Part shown: piece by piece, positions 40,229-53,809 of the stretch
Layout of the letters: each line of letters begins with the position of its first letter
Numbering within the stretch: the stretch's first letter is position 1
From: Oxalobacteraceae bacterium AB_14
GTDB taxonomy: Bacteria > Pseudomonadota > Gammaproteobacteria > Burkholderiales > Burkholderiaceae_D
Direction of reading: 5' to 3'
DNA: 64,000 nucleotides
NCBI GenBank assembly: GCA_000381565.1
Contig: KB906725.1
Span: 2,589,093-2,653,092 of the forward strand
Notes under the pieces: generated by a model
Seen by the model: only the letters and a program-made list of their open reading frames with translations
Told to the model about the DNA's origin: nothing
Database searches by the model: none
Position numbers and translations under genes: made by a program

Positions 40229-40311
40229 GGCGAATGGACTAAACTGTCATGGTCGAAATTTGCGCTCGCTGTACCTGTCGCCACCGGGCGGTGCGGGGCC
40301 ACAATAGGCGG

Positions 40312-41769
40312 ATGTCCCATCAACTCACCCTGTATGAAAACCTGGCCAACGAACTGGGCGGGCTGATCGCCAGCCGCGTGTTCGCGCCGGGCGACCGGCT
40401 GCCGTCGATCCGCCACCTGGCGCAGCAGAAGCGCCTGTCGGTCAGCACCGTGATGCAGGCGCTGCGGCTGATGGAGGACCGCGGCCTGGTCGACGCCAAG
40501 CCGCAGGCGGGCTACTACGTGCGCCACCGCGCCCGCCCCCTGATGACGGCGGTGATGGCCGACGCCGAGCATTTGCCGGAGCCGGCCTATGTCGGCATCA
40601 ACAACCTGCTGATGCGGGTGCTGAAGGCCAACGAGGACCCCGGCCTGGTGCAGATGGGCTCGGCCTGGCCGCTGCAGGAGCTGCTGCCGATGAAGCGCAT
40701 GCAGAAAACCGTGGCCGCCGTGGCGCGGCGCGATCCCGGCCTGTTGAGCACGGTCAGCTGCTACGACACCAACCGTCCCGAGTTCATCCGCCAGATTGCC
40801 CGCCGCGCGCTGGACTGGGGGCGCCTGGACCTGAACGAGATCGTCGTCACCGGCTCCTGCACCGAGGCGCTCAGCCTGTGCCTGCGCGCCGTGGCCAAGG
40901 CCGGCGACACCATCGCGATCGAGTCCGCCACCTATTTCGTGCTGCTGCAGCTGATCGAGTCGCTGGGCATGAAGGCGCTGGAGATACCCACCCATCCGAA
41001 GACCGGGCCGTCGATCGACGCGCTGGAGCTGGCGATGAACGCCGGCCTGGTGCAGGCCGTGCTGCTGATCCCGAACGCCAACAATCCGCTCGGCTGCATC
41101 ATGCCGGAGGCGAACAAGCAGCGGCTGGCCAGGCTGCTGTCGCAGCACGGCATTCCGCTGATCGAGGACGACGTCTATGGCGACCTGTGCTTCACGCCGG
41201 AGCGGCCATGGCCGGTCAAGGCCTACGACACCAGCGGCCACGTGATGCTGTGCGCCTCGTTTTCCAAGGCCATCAGCCCCGGTTCGCGGGTCGGCTACGT
41301 GGTGGCGGGGCGCTACGCGCAGGACATCGTGGTGCAGAAGATGATCTCCAGCGGCGCCACCAGCCACTTCTTCCAGGCCGTGCTGGCCGATTTCCTGACC
41401 GGCAGCGCCTATGAAAACCAGGTGCGCAAGATGCGGCGCGCGCTGTCGCAGCGCATCGCCCACATGTCGGACGCGATCTGCGAGACTTTCCCCCACCAGT
41501 GCACGGTGTCCGAGCCGCAGGGCGGCTTCGTGGTGTGGGTCAGCCTGCCGGGGCAGGTCGACGCGCTGGCCCTGCACGGCGACGCCGTGGCGGCCGGCGT
41601 GGCCCTGATGCCGGGGCAGCTGTTCTCCGCCACGGGCAAGTTCCGCAACTATCTGCGCCTCAATTGCGGCAATCCCTGGGGGCCGCGCACCCAGGCCGCC
41701 ATCGCCACCCTGGGCCAGCTGGTGCACCGCCATGCCGACCAGCCGGCCGTGCTGCGCAGCGCCGCCTGA
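40312..41769 (+). CDS. MocR-type regulator (GntR HTH fused to PLP aminotransferase domain)
   Basis: The 485-residue protein has a GntR winged HTH at 1-75 (YENLANELGGLIASRVFAPG, LPSIRHLAQQKRLSVSTVMQ) fused to a fold-type I aminotransferase domain. The PLP lysine is in CASFSKAISPGSRVGYV, and IPNANNPLGCIM and EDDVYGDLCF are the partner motifs. Such proteins use PLP or amino compounds as effectors. The start at 40312 is where the HTH begins. It is divergent from DUF2917 with a palindrome between. Confidence 0.93.
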   Translation: MSHQLTLYENLANELGGLIASRVFAPGDRLPSIRHLAQQKRLSVSTVMQALRLMEDRGLVDAKPQAGYYVRHRARPLMTAVMADAEHLPEPAYVGINNLLMRVLKANEDPGLVQMGSAWPLQELLPMKRMQKTVAAVARRDPGLLSTVSCYDTNRPEFIRQIARRALDWGRLDLNEIVVTGSCTEALSLCLRAVAKAGDTIAIESATYFVLLQLIESLGMKALEIPTHPKTGPSIDALELAMNAGLVQAVLLIPNANNPLGCIMPEANKQRLARLLSQHGIPLIEDDVYGDLCFTPERPWPVKAYDTSGHVMLCASFSKAISPGSRVGYVVAGRYAQDIVVQKMISSGATSHFFQAVLADFLTGSAYENQVRKMRRALSQRIAHMSDAICETFPHQCTVSEPQGGFVVWVSLPGQVDALALHGDAVAAGVALMPGQLFSATGKFRNYLRLNCGNPWGPRTQAAIATLGQLVHRHADQPAVLRSAA

Positions 41770-41923
41770 ATTGTTCGCTTCCCACCTGTTTTTTGCACTT
41801 CAGGCGCCGTTTCCGGCGCTTCGTCGCATCCCGATGGCGACGCGTAGGGCCTTTAGGTACAGTACAACCATACCAAGCGGCGTTAGCAAGTAGCGCCAAG
41901 CCAACCACCTGAAGGAGTACATC

Positions 41924-42121
41924 ATGAACATCGCTAAAAACATGGAAATCATCTTCGTCGCCGCTACCGTACTGGCCGCCGCCACGAGCTTCGCCACCGC
42001 CGCCGACACCGCTGTCGCCGCGGTCGCCCCAGCCGCCAAAGTCGCTGTCCCGAGCGCCAAGATGCAAGTCGTGACCGTGAGCGCCAAGCGCCTGACCGCC
42101 GCCGAAAAAGCCGCACTGTAA
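41924..42121 (+). CDS. Small alanine-rich exported protein
   Basis: The 65-residue protein starts MNIAKNMEIIFVAATVLAAA with a signal peptide ending near TAADTA. The remainder is Ala/Val/Lys-rich (AAKVAVPSAKMQVVTVSAKR). GAAGGAGTACATC before the ATG is a strong ribosome site and supports real expression. The Ala/Lys composition suggests interaction with acidic surfaces or nucleic acid, which is speculation. No family recognised. Confidence 0.68.
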   Translation: MNIAKNMEIIFVAATVLAAATSFATAADTAVAAVAPAAKVAVPSAKMQVVTVSAKRLTAAEKAAL

Positions 42122-42212
42122 TCACCGCAGCCGGCGGGCTGTTCAAAACTCGCAGGGAAGTGGCATCCTCTTGGTACAATTGTCGTTTTCGATACCACGG
42201 CACTTGTTCCCC

Positions 42213-43502
<1,290 letters not shown>

Positions 43503-43532
43503 AATAGCCCTTCCTTTTTCCCGGCGGCCTGC

Positions 43533-43538
43533 TATAAT
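43533..43538 (+). promoter_or_regulatory. Probable -10 element for the tRNA-Ser genes
   Basis: A perfect TATAAT lies 32 bp before the first tRNA. The best -35 candidate, TTCCTT near 43511, is weak. No terminator separates it from serS, so read-through from serS is also possible. Confidence 0.5.
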
Positions 43539-43569
43539 CTTGCCTTCTCGCAGCAGCAGGTGGGAAAAC

Positions 43570-43659
<90 letters not shown>

Positions 43660-43691
43660 CAAAACGCTGCTGTAAGAAAAATGTACCACCA

Positions 43692-43781
<90 letters not shown>

Positions 43782-43796
43782 CGAATAGCAGTAGAG

Positions 43797-43828
43797 AAAA
43801 AAGCTTCCGGGAGGAAGCTTTTTTTTCG
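43797..43828 (+). terminator. Intrinsic terminator of the tRNA-Ser pair
   Basis: AAAAAAGCTTCC pairs with GGAAGCTTTTTTTT around a GGGA loop. This is one of the clearest terminators in the window. Confidence 0.92.
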
Positions 43829-43905
43829 CCCAGGTTTTTTGCAGCCGTGCGACGTAGTGAAAATAGCAATGCTATGATCGCCGCATTGAATCAGTGCGAG
43901 GCGAT

Positions 43906-44172
43906 ATGGGCGGGAAAGCAATCATCAGGCTGGGCGACAAGACATCGCACCACGGCACGGTACTGGAAGGCCATCAGGACGTGATCGTGATGGGCAAGCC
44001 GGTGGCCGGCGTCGGCCACAAGGTCAGCTGCCCCAAGTGCCGGGGCACGCAGACCATCGTCGAAGGCGCGGTCACGCACACCATCATGGGCGTCAGCACC
44101 GCCGTGGAAGGGATGAAGACTTCCTGCGGCGCCGTGCTGATCGCCTCCCAGCAGACCGATACCGTTGGTTGA
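43906..44172 (+). CDS. PAAR-domain protein (type VI secretion spike tip)
   Basis: The 88-residue protein is a minimal PAAR domain: it starts GGKAIIRLGDKTSHHGTVLE and has VMGKPVAGVGHKVSCPKCRG and the end TSCGAVLIASQQTD. PAAR proteins sharpen the VgrG spike, bind zinc through His/Cys, and carry effectors. The start at 43906 has GAGG upstream. It overlaps the next gene by 8 bp, a typical arrangement for a cognate effector or adaptor. A VgrG lies 13 kb away in this window; no tss core genes are seen. Confidence 0.9.
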   Translation: MGGKAIIRLGDKTSHHGTVLEGHQDVIVMGKPVAGVGHKVSCPKCRGTQTIVEGAVTHTIMGVSTAVEGMKTSCGAVLIASQQTDTVG

Positions 44173-44613
44173 CCTGCCCGTCGCTGCCGGGCTGGCAGAC
44201 TATCCGTTCAAGGAGCTGGTCGACAGCCGCCACGGCAAGGTGTATCACAGCCAGTTCGTGGTGACGGACGACGACCTTACAAGCGTGCTGAACTTGCTGG
44301 CCGCGCACGCCAACGATGGGGGCTGCATCACACGCCACGCGGCGCGGCCGGAATTCGGCGGCAGCGTCGTCGAGCTGGCGACCAACTCCGTGGCATTGCT
44401 TCGGGCGCTGGACGCCATGCGCCCGCGTCCCCCGGCGCCATGGCGGGCCTTTCCCGGTATCGACGCGGCCACCTACGGAAGCCTGCAAGGCAGCCTGGAG
44501 TATTGGTGGACCTGGCTCTGGATCCCGTACTGGAATAGCGCCACGCCGGACGAGCGCGAACAACTACTCGCGCAAGCCTCGGACGACTGGCGCGAGTTCT
44601 TCGAGTTCCACGT

Positions 44614-44617
<4 letters not shown>
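44165..44617 (+). CDS. Unknown protein coupled to PAAR; candidate T6SS effector or accessory
   Basis: The 150-residue protein starts at TTG 44165 inside the PAAR gene's end, with no later Met before the conserved-looking core. It shows YPFKELVDSRHGKVYHSQFV, a middle helical part, and an aromatic C-terminus (SLEYWWTWLWIPYWN, DDWREFFEFHV). No signal peptide or clear transmembrane helix is present, although the tryptophan-rich stretch may contact membranes. No catalytic motif was recognised. The 8-bp overlap implies translational coupling to PAAR, so it may be a toxin, chaperone or immunity protein. A convergent gene overlaps its last four bases. Confidence 0.65.
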
Positions 44618-45126
<509 letters not shown>

Positions 45127-45236
45127 GGTGGGGCCTCGTAGTCTGTGTGAGCCGACATTCTACGCATCAATCATGTGGCCATGTTTGCGACTTTAGCAAT
45201 ATCATGCATGCCAACACCACCATCCAAGGAGCAGAC

Positions 45237-45752
45237 ATGAAACCAATAAAAATGCTGGCCGCAGCCAGTTTGCTGATGAGCGCCATGTTGGCCAACGCCG
45301 CGGCCCCGGCCGCCGCGCCGGACGCCGCCCAGGTCAAGGCCGCGCACGACCTGCTGGCGTCCCTGCAGGCAGAGAAGATGCTGCGCACCACCGCCGGCAT
45401 GAGCAAGTACCCCAGCCCGGCCCAGCGCGAACTGGTGATGGCCAAGCTGGACAAGCTGCCCAACGAGACCATCTACAGCCGCCTGGCGCTGCCGGTGGCG
45501 CGCCTGCTCAGCACCGAGACGGCGGTCGAGATGACCCGGTACTACCAGTCCAGCTACGGCCAGAAAGTGCTGGCCCAGACCTACAACGGCCCGCCGCGCC
45601 TGTATCCCGCCGACCCGACGCCGAGCGCCAAGGAAAAGGCCGGGCTGAAGAAGCCGGCCTTCGTCAAGGCCAACCAGGAATTCAAGGCCGCCGAGCAGGC
45701 CATCCACCACGAAGCCTTCCTGCTGATCGCCGAGATCAACAAAGCTAAATAG
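45237..45752 (+). CDS. Exported protein of unknown function
   Basis: The 171-residue protein has a signal peptide (KMLAAASLLMSAMLANAAA). The mature helical part includes AAHDLLASLQAEKMLRTTAG, ETAVEMTRYYQSSYGQKVLA and a C-terminal HHEAFLLIAEINKAK. The pattern of a helical periplasmic protein with a Q-K-V-L motif is reminiscent of DUF2059-like proteins, but the match is not firm. AAGGAG precedes the ATG. It stands alone; a tiny convergent gene begins at its end. Confidence 0.72.
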   Translation: MKPIKMLAAASLLMSAMLANAAAPAAAPDAAQVKAAHDLLASLQAEKMLRTTAGMSKYPSPAQRELVMAKLDKLPNETIYSRLALPVARLLSTETAVEMTRYYQSSYGQKVLAQTYNGPPRLYPADPTPSAKEKAGLKKPAFVKANQEFKAAEQAIHHEAFLLIAEINKAK

Positions 45753-45753
45753 T

Positions 45754-45903
45754 TTATTTCGTTTTCGGCGGCACGGGCTTGAGCTTGGGCGTTTCGACGA
45801 TCAGCACGTGCTTGTCGACGGCGCCCGATTTTTCCTGCTTGACCACCTGCACCGCGACCGGACGGTTGTCGTGCACCGAGCGCGGACGTCTTGGAGCCAG
45901 CAT
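45754..45903 (-). CDS. 49-residue basic protein of unknown function
   Basis: The small protein reads MLAPRRPRSVHDNRPVAVQV and ends KLKPVPPKTK. It is basic with a Pro/Lys tail and no membrane segment. The ribosome site AGGGGGAAGAAC just before the ATG supports it as a real gene. Longer in-frame starts upstream lack a ribosome site. No homologue can be named. Confidence 0.55.
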   Translation of the reverse strand: MLAPRRPRSVHDNRPVAVQVVKQEKSGAVDKHVLIVETPKLKPVPPKTK

Positions 45904-46021
45904 GTTCTTCCCCCTGAGTGGTTGTTGTTGGCGTGGCAAATGGGCATGCCCTCGCTTTTTGCAAGTTGTTAAATAGTAAAAAGTATTGGATACTCCAGCT
46001 TTCACTCTTGAAAGCCACTCA

Positions 46022-46753
46022 ATGCTGAAGAAACTCGCACTTGCCGTTGCCCTGTTGCCGTTGGCCGCGCACGCTTCCAACCTACCGGGTTATCCCTTCA
46101 TCCACGTCGGCGGCGAAGGCTTCCTGCGGGTCATGCCCGACATGGGCGAGATCGATTTCGACATCAGCGCCTTCGACGCCGACACCAACGCCGCCGTGGC
46201 CGTGGTGCAGGCGCGCGTGGCGGAAGTGCAGGCCTTGCTGGCCGAGCAGGGCGGCGATCCCGGCAAGGATACCGAGGCCGAGGTGAGCTTCCGCGACATG
46301 CGCAAGGAAATGCGCAAGTCCGCCAATCCCGATCCGAGCGCGGCGCCCGAATATGAAATCCGCAGCGCCGTGCACGTCGTCGTGCGCGACCTGAGCAAGT
46401 GGCGCGCCATCATGCAGGGCTTGCTGGACAAGCCGAATATCGACCACATGAGCACCGGCTTCGGCAAGAGCGACCGCCTGCAGACCGAGCGGGAGCTGAC
46501 CGCCGTGGCGATCAAGGACGCGCAGCGGCGCGCCGAGGCCATGGCGGCCGGCTTCGGCAAGAAGGTGGGCGCGGTGACGGCGATCTCGTCCGGCCAGCTG
46601 CGCAACCTGACTAACGCCGTCGGTCTGTTGCCGGTGGACTTCTACAACAACCGTACGCGCGGCACCGCGGCCAACTCGGCGGAAAAAGACTTCCTGTCGA
46701 TCCAGACCCTGCAATGGACCCAGACCGTGGACGTGATCTTCCGCATCAAATGA
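46022..46753 (+). CDS. SIMPL-domain periplasmic protein
   Basis: The 243-residue protein has a signal peptide (LALAVALLPLAAHAS) and the SIMPL (DUF541) pattern: IHVGGEGFLRVMPDMGEIDF near the start, paired VxVxDLSKWRAIMQGLLD, and KDAQRRAEAMAAGFGKKVGAV. The domain is found in periplasmic proteins of uncertain role, sometimes linked to oxidative stress. Its TGA overlaps the ATG of the kinase-like gene that follows. Confidence 0.85.
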   Translation: MLKKLALAVALLPLAAHASNLPGYPFIHVGGEGFLRVMPDMGEIDFDISAFDADTNAAVAVVQARVAEVQALLAEQGGDPGKDTEAEVSFRDMRKEMRKSANPDPSAAPEYEIRSAVHVVVRDLSKWRAIMQGLLDKPNIDHMSTGFGKSDRLQTERELTAVAIKDAQRRAEAMAAGFGKKVGAVTAISSGQLRNLTNAVGLLPVDFYNNRTRGTAANSAEKDFLSIQTLQWTQTVDVIFRIK

Positions 46754-47721
46754 AAGCCTTGCTCAATTACCTGCCGCGCGGCGTCGATAACGCCGCCTGC
46801 CGCGACTTCATCGAGAACGCGCCGCTGACGTCGTGGCTGCCGGTGCTCGACCATTTGCGCCGGGCGTTCGGCCTGGCGGATGGTCCGTGGGAGAAAATCC
46901 CGCAAGGATCGAACGCCCTGTTCGGCTTGAAGGATGTGATCGTCAAGCTGGTGCCGCCCAACTGGCGCCGGCAGGGCGACAAGGAAATACTGGTCGCCCC
47001 GCTACTGGACGGCAAGCTGTCCCTGCAAACGCCGGGCTTGATCGGCAGCGGCGAAGTCGACGACTGGGTCTTCGTGATCACGACGCGGCTGGACGGCGTT
47101 GTGCTTGCGGACGTCTGGCCGGCGCTGGATATCGAACAGAAACGCGCGATCATGCTGCAGACCGGGCAGCTCCTGCGCGAATTGCGCGCCGTGGCCTTCG
47201 ATGACGATATCGCGCTCAAGGTGGACTGGCCGTCGTATGTGCAAGGCCTGGTCGATGGTTGCCTGGCGCGGCATCAACGCCGGCTGATGCCCGAAGGCTT
47301 GCGGGACCAGGTGCTGCCGTACATCGCTGCGGCGCCGGACTTCGCGCAGCAGGGAACGCCGCGCTTCATCCACATGGACATTCATCCGTGGAACCTGATG
47401 GCGAAGCAGGAAGAAGGCGGCTGGAACCTGACCGGCCTGCTGGATTTCGGCGATGCGATCGTCGGCAACAGCGACCGCTTCGAGTTGTTGACGCCGATGA
47501 TCTTCATGGCGCAAGGCAGTCCCGTGCTGCTCAAGGCGCTGCTCGACGCCTACGGCGCGATCGGCGACATCAGCCCGTCCACATTGCGGCGCCAGCTGAC
47601 GGCCTGCATGCTGGTCCGGCCGGATTCCGACGTCATGTTCTGCATGCAGCAAGTCCCGGCCAGCGGCCCGCGCGACAACTGGGAACAGATCGCCGCGCAG
47701 ATATTCCCCCTGGGCCGCTAG
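46750..47721 (+). CDS. Aminoglycoside-phosphotransferase-like kinase (APH family)
   Basis: The 323-residue protein has the APH-fold catalytic motif HMDIHPWNLM (Brenner motif) and the metal-binding LLDFGDAIVG. ALFGLKDVIVKLVPP is the ATP-lysine strand. The natural substrate is unknown; most such chromosomal members phosphorylate small metabolites rather than antibiotics. Four-base overlap with the SIMPL gene implies coupled translation. Confidence 0.83.
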   Translation: MKALLNYLPRGVDNAACRDFIENAPLTSWLPVLDHLRRAFGLADGPWEKIPQGSNALFGLKDVIVKLVPPNWRRQGDKEILVAPLLDGKLSLQTPGLIGSGEVDDWVFVITTRLDGVVLADVWPALDIEQKRAIMLQTGQLLRELRAVAFDDDIALKVDWPSYVQGLVDGCLARHQRRLMPEGLRDQVLPYIAAAPDFAQQGTPRFIHMDIHPWNLMAKQEEGGWNLTGLLDFGDAIVGNSDRFELLTPMIFMAQGSPVLLKALLDAYGAIGDISPSTLRRQLTACMLVRPDSDVMFCMQQVPASGPRDNWEQIAAQIFPLGR

Positions 47722-47840
47722 CGAAGCGACGGCCTGCGTGCGGCAACGCACGCTGGCGCCCAAACAGCCACTTGTTTATCCGCCGCTTCTCCTCATCTGC
47801 CTCTTGAACAGCGCATTTCCACTTCAAGGAGGACCACCCC

Positions 47841-47984
47841 ATGAACATCCGCGCCCACAGCACGCCCGAGCCCGACATGCCGCCGCCGCAGCCGGAAAAA
47901 GATCCGCCGCCGGACAATATGCCGCTACCCGACCAGGCGCCCATCGAAGAGCCCCAACCCAAGCAAGCGCCGATCAAAACCTGA
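47841..47984 (+). CDS. 47-residue proline-rich small protein
   Basis: The translation starts MNIRAHSTPEPDMPPPQPEK and ends PKQAPIKT; 16 of 47 residues are proline, and the rest are mostly acidic or polar. AAGGAGGACCACCCC before the ATG is a near-ideal ribosome site. It should be intrinsically disordered and cytosolic. No known family. It lies 119 bp after the kinase-like gene. Confidence 0.55.
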   Translation: MNIRAHSTPEPDMPPPQPEKDPPPDNMPLPDQAPIEEPQPKQAPIKT

Positions 47985-48081
47985 CCGCGTTACCCCGTGA
48001 GAAAGTGTGATAGTTGTTGCTCAATGGATACATATTTTAGACTTTGTGCTGAACGTCACATTAGGGTAATCAAAGAGTTTC

Positions 48082-48087
48082 TATAAT
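48082..48087 (+). promoter_or_regulatory. Probable -10 element upstream of a 45-residue membrane gene
   Basis: A perfect TATAAT lies in an AT-rich pocket (48005-48100) 39 bp before the start. No convincing -35 hexamer is seen. The pocket's composition is unusual for this genome. Confidence 0.45.
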
Positions 48088-48126
48088 TAAGTCATGTCAT
48101 CGATTCACCCTCTCACGGAGAGCATC

Positions 48127-48264
48127 ATGGGCAATTCCTTACACAACAAAATCTACCTCGGCCGTCGTAGCGTCGCCTTCGGCGCGAAGCGTGTTCAAGC
48201 CCTGATTTGTGTAGCGGCATTTGCCACCATCGGCCTGATCTGGCTGGCGATACGAGCGTTTTGA
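48127..48264 (+). CDS. 45-residue single-span membrane protein
   Basis: The translation starts MGNSLHNKIYLGRRSVAFGA and ends with a hydrophobic helix (ALICVAAFATIGLIWLAIRAF) reaching the C-terminus, so it would be a tail-anchored small membrane protein with a basic cytosolic head. GGAGAG lies 7 bases before the ATG, and a TATAAT box lies upstream. No known family. Confidence 0.55.
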   Translation: MGNSLHNKIYLGRRSVAFGAKRVQALICVAAFATIGLIWLAIRAF

Positions 48265-48390
48265 GCCACACTTTATTCTCGTTTTGAGGCGGCCATGCCG
48301 GCTCCGGTCGCGTATCGGAGGCGTGGGGGCGGCGCATTGTCTTGCCGTCGCTGCGCCGGGCGCGTACCATGAGGGCCGCAGCAGTCTCTT

Positions 48391-48771
48391 ATGGATAAAA
48401 TGGCAATGAAGAACGAGAAATTAACGCAAGACGAATACAACGCACTCGATGAAGTGAAGCGCGGCATCAAGGGCGAGCGCGTCAGCGCCTGCGTCGGACG
48501 CAACACCAAGCGCCTGACCGGCATCAAGCTGTTCACCATCGCCAAGAACGGCCGCATTTCGCTCACCGACAAGGGCGAGGAAATCCTGTTCCTGCGCCGT
48601 TGCGTGCTGGGCTTGCGCGCCGTCGAAGCCGATCCGGCCAGCGTCCTCGACGCCGACGTCGCCCAATTCCTCGGCAAGAAGTCCCATATCGTGCCACGCG
48701 CCGAAGGCGGCTACGATATCAGCGACAAGGGCAGGGAGTCGCTGGCCGATATCGCCAAGCAAGGCTTGTAA
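48391..48771 (+). CDS. Conserved-looking small cytosolic protein of unknown function
   Basis: The 126-residue protein is charged and helical: LTQDEYNALDEVKRGIKGER, VSACVGRNTKRLTGIKLFTI, SLTDKGEEILFLRRCVLGLR and YDISDKGRESLADIAKQG. The repeated DKGxE/DKGRE turns suggest two winged-helix-like units, but DNA binding is only a guess. ATGs at 48391, 48400 and 48406 are all possible starts; none has a clear ribosome site. A good terminator follows. Confidence 0.7.
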   Translation: MDKMAMKNEKLTQDEYNALDEVKRGIKGERVSACVGRNTKRLTGIKLFTIAKNGRISLTDKGEEILFLRRCVLGLRAVEADPASVLDADVAQFLGKKSHIVPRAEGGYDISDKGRESLADIAKQGL

Positions 48772-48775
48772 GATC

Positions 48776-48804
48776 AAAAAACGCTCCTCCGGGGCGTTTT
48801 TTTT
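48776..48804 (+). terminator. Intrinsic terminator
   Basis: AAAAAACGC pairs with GCGTTTTTTTT across TCCTCCGGG. It starts 5 bp after the preceding stop. Confidence 0.88.
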
Positions 48805-48849
48805 GCGTTAATGTAGAGGCATTAAAACAAGAAGAGACCGCCAGCCCCC

Positions 48850-52275
<3,426 letters not shown>

Positions 52276-52284
52276 TCCAACCAC

Positions 52285-52380
52285 GTCGTTCCGCAGCGGC
52301 GGGCCGCCGCGCATGCGGGAACCCATACGCAGCATCCGATCTCGCCCGGCATGGATTGCCGCCTGCGCGGCAATGCCACC
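52285..52380. repeat. Degenerate copy of the GTCGTTCCCGC-type palindrome
   Basis: ACGTCGTTCCGCAGCGGCGG at the left and GGATTGCCGCCTGCGCGGCA at the right are imperfect inverted counterparts, matching in order the inner repeat of the rpoD-terminator element. It fills the gap between two convergent genes and may serve as a bidirectional terminator. No T-tract is present. Confidence 0.5.
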
Positions 52381-53805
52381 TTAGGGCTGGAAACCGTCCG
52401 CGCTGATTTGCAGCTCGGTCACCTCGCCGTAGGTCTTGGCGATCTCGCGGATGGCCTCGGCTTTCCCCACCAGCACCGTCTGCAGCTTGTTGCGCGGGAA
52501 GTGCTTGTCCACCAGCGCCTTGGCGCGTTCCGGCGTCAGGCTGTCGACATCCTTCATGAAGTTGTCGATCTGCTCGCGGCCGACCTTGGACGCATACATA
52601 TCGCCCAGCAAGCCGGCCAGCTGCTCGCTGGTCTCATAGCGCGGCGGGAACTGGCCCTTGACGTAGGCCTTGGCCGATTCCAGCGTCGCCTTGTCGATGC
52701 CCTTGTCCCACAGGCGCTGGTAGGTCTTGTGCGCCAGGGCCAGCGCCGCCTCGGTCTTGGGCAGCGCGGTGAAGCTGGAGATGGCGAAGGTGCCGGTCTG
52801 CGACAAGGTGGCGAACTCGCTGCGGGCGCCGTAGGTCAGGCCCGAGTTGACGCGCAGCTCGTCGTTCAGCCACGAGGTGAAGCGGCCGCCGACGATGGTG
52901 TTGAGCACCTGCAGCGGCACATAGTCCGGGTCGTTGCGGGCGATGCCGGCGCCGCCGATCAGGAAGGTGGTCTCGATCGCGTCCGGCTTGTTGACCAGCC
53001 ACACGCGCGCCTTGTCGGCCCGCACCTTGCCGTTGTCCTGCTGCGGCAGCGCCGGGCCGCTGGCCCGCCAGGCGCCGAACAGCGCTTCGATCTGCCTGCG
53101 CATCTCGGCCGCCTGGAAATCGCCGACCACGATGATGGCGGCGTTGTCCGGACGGTAGTAATGCTGGTAGTAGCCCTGCACGTCGGCCTGCTTGAGCGCG
53201 CCCACGCTGCTGACCGTGCCGCTGGCCGGGATCGCATACGGCGCCGCGCCGAACAGCATGGCGCGGTAGTAGTTGCCCACCACATTGCGCGGCGCTTCCT
53301 TGGCCTGCTTCAGGCCGTTGACCTTGCGGTCGCGCAGCTTGGCCAGCTCGGCCTCGTCGAAGCTCGGTTGCTGGATGATCTCGGCAAACAGCGGCAGCAG
53401 CGCGGCGCTGTCGGCGCGGGCGAAGTTCGCCTGCACGGTGCTGGCCTCGGTGCCGGCGCCGCCGGCCAGGCGGGCGCCGCGGAAGTCGAAGGCCTGGTCG
53501 ATGGCGGTCTTGCTGTGGGCCTTGCTGCCCAGCAGCAGGGCGTCGCCGGTCAGGTTGGACAGGCCGGGCTGTTTGGCGTCGTTGACGGCGCCGGCCTTGA
53601 CCACGGCGCGCACCGAGATCAGCGGCACTTCATGGCGCTCCATCAGGTACACGGTCAGGCCGTTGGGCAGGGTGACGGTGTCGAACGCCGGCAGGCGAAA
53701 TTCAGCTGCGGCGGCTGCCAGCGGCGCGGCGCCGATGGCGGCCAGCACGGCGGCGGCCATTGCGGCTGCTTTCATGCTCACATTGATGCTCACTTTGATG
53801 CTCAT
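52381..53805 (-). CDS. M16-family peptidase-like subunit lacking the zinc motif
   Basis: The 474-residue exported protein has a signal peptide (MAAAVLAAIGAAPLAAAAAE). The M16 fold is recognisable: TVTLPNGLTVYLMERHEVPL, HYYRPDNAAIIVVGDFQAAE, LNTIVGGRFTSWLNDELRVN, GLTYGARSEF. Where active members have HxxEH, it reads GLSNLTGDALLLGSK, so zinc binding is lost. This is the non-catalytic partner of the upstream M16 protein, as in heterodimeric bacterial M16B pairs. AGGAGG precedes the ATG, 4 bp after the partner's stop. Confidence 0.9.
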   Translation of the reverse strand: MSIKVSINVSMKAAAMAAAVLAAIGAAPLAAAAAEFRLPAFDTVTLPNGLTVYLMERHEVPLISVRAVVKAGAVNDAKQPGLSNLTGDALLLGSKAHSKTAIDQAFDFRGARLAGGAGTEASTVQANFARADSAALLPLFAEIIQQPSFDEAELAKLRDRKVNGLKQAKEAPRNVVGNYYRAMLFGAAPYAIPASGTVSSVGALKQADVQGYYQHYYRPDNAAIIVVGDFQAAEMRRQIEALFGAWRASGPALPQQDNGKVRADKARVWLVNKPDAIETTFLIGGAGIARNDPDYVPLQVLNTIVGGRFTSWLNDELRVNSGLTYGARSEFATLSQTGTFAISSFTALPKTEAALALAHKTYQRLWDKGIDKATLESAKAYVKGQFPPRYETSEQLAGLLGDMYASKVGREQIDNFMKDVDSLTPERAKALVDKHFPRNKLQTVLVGKAEAIREIAKTYGEVTELQISADGFQP

Positions 53806-53809
53806 GTGT

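Noticed and set aside
46750..47721. Aminoglycoside resistance gene
   Set aside because: The APH fold alone does not indicate antibiotic resistance; no residues specific to a known resistance class were recognised and the gene is coupled to a SIMPL-domain gene.
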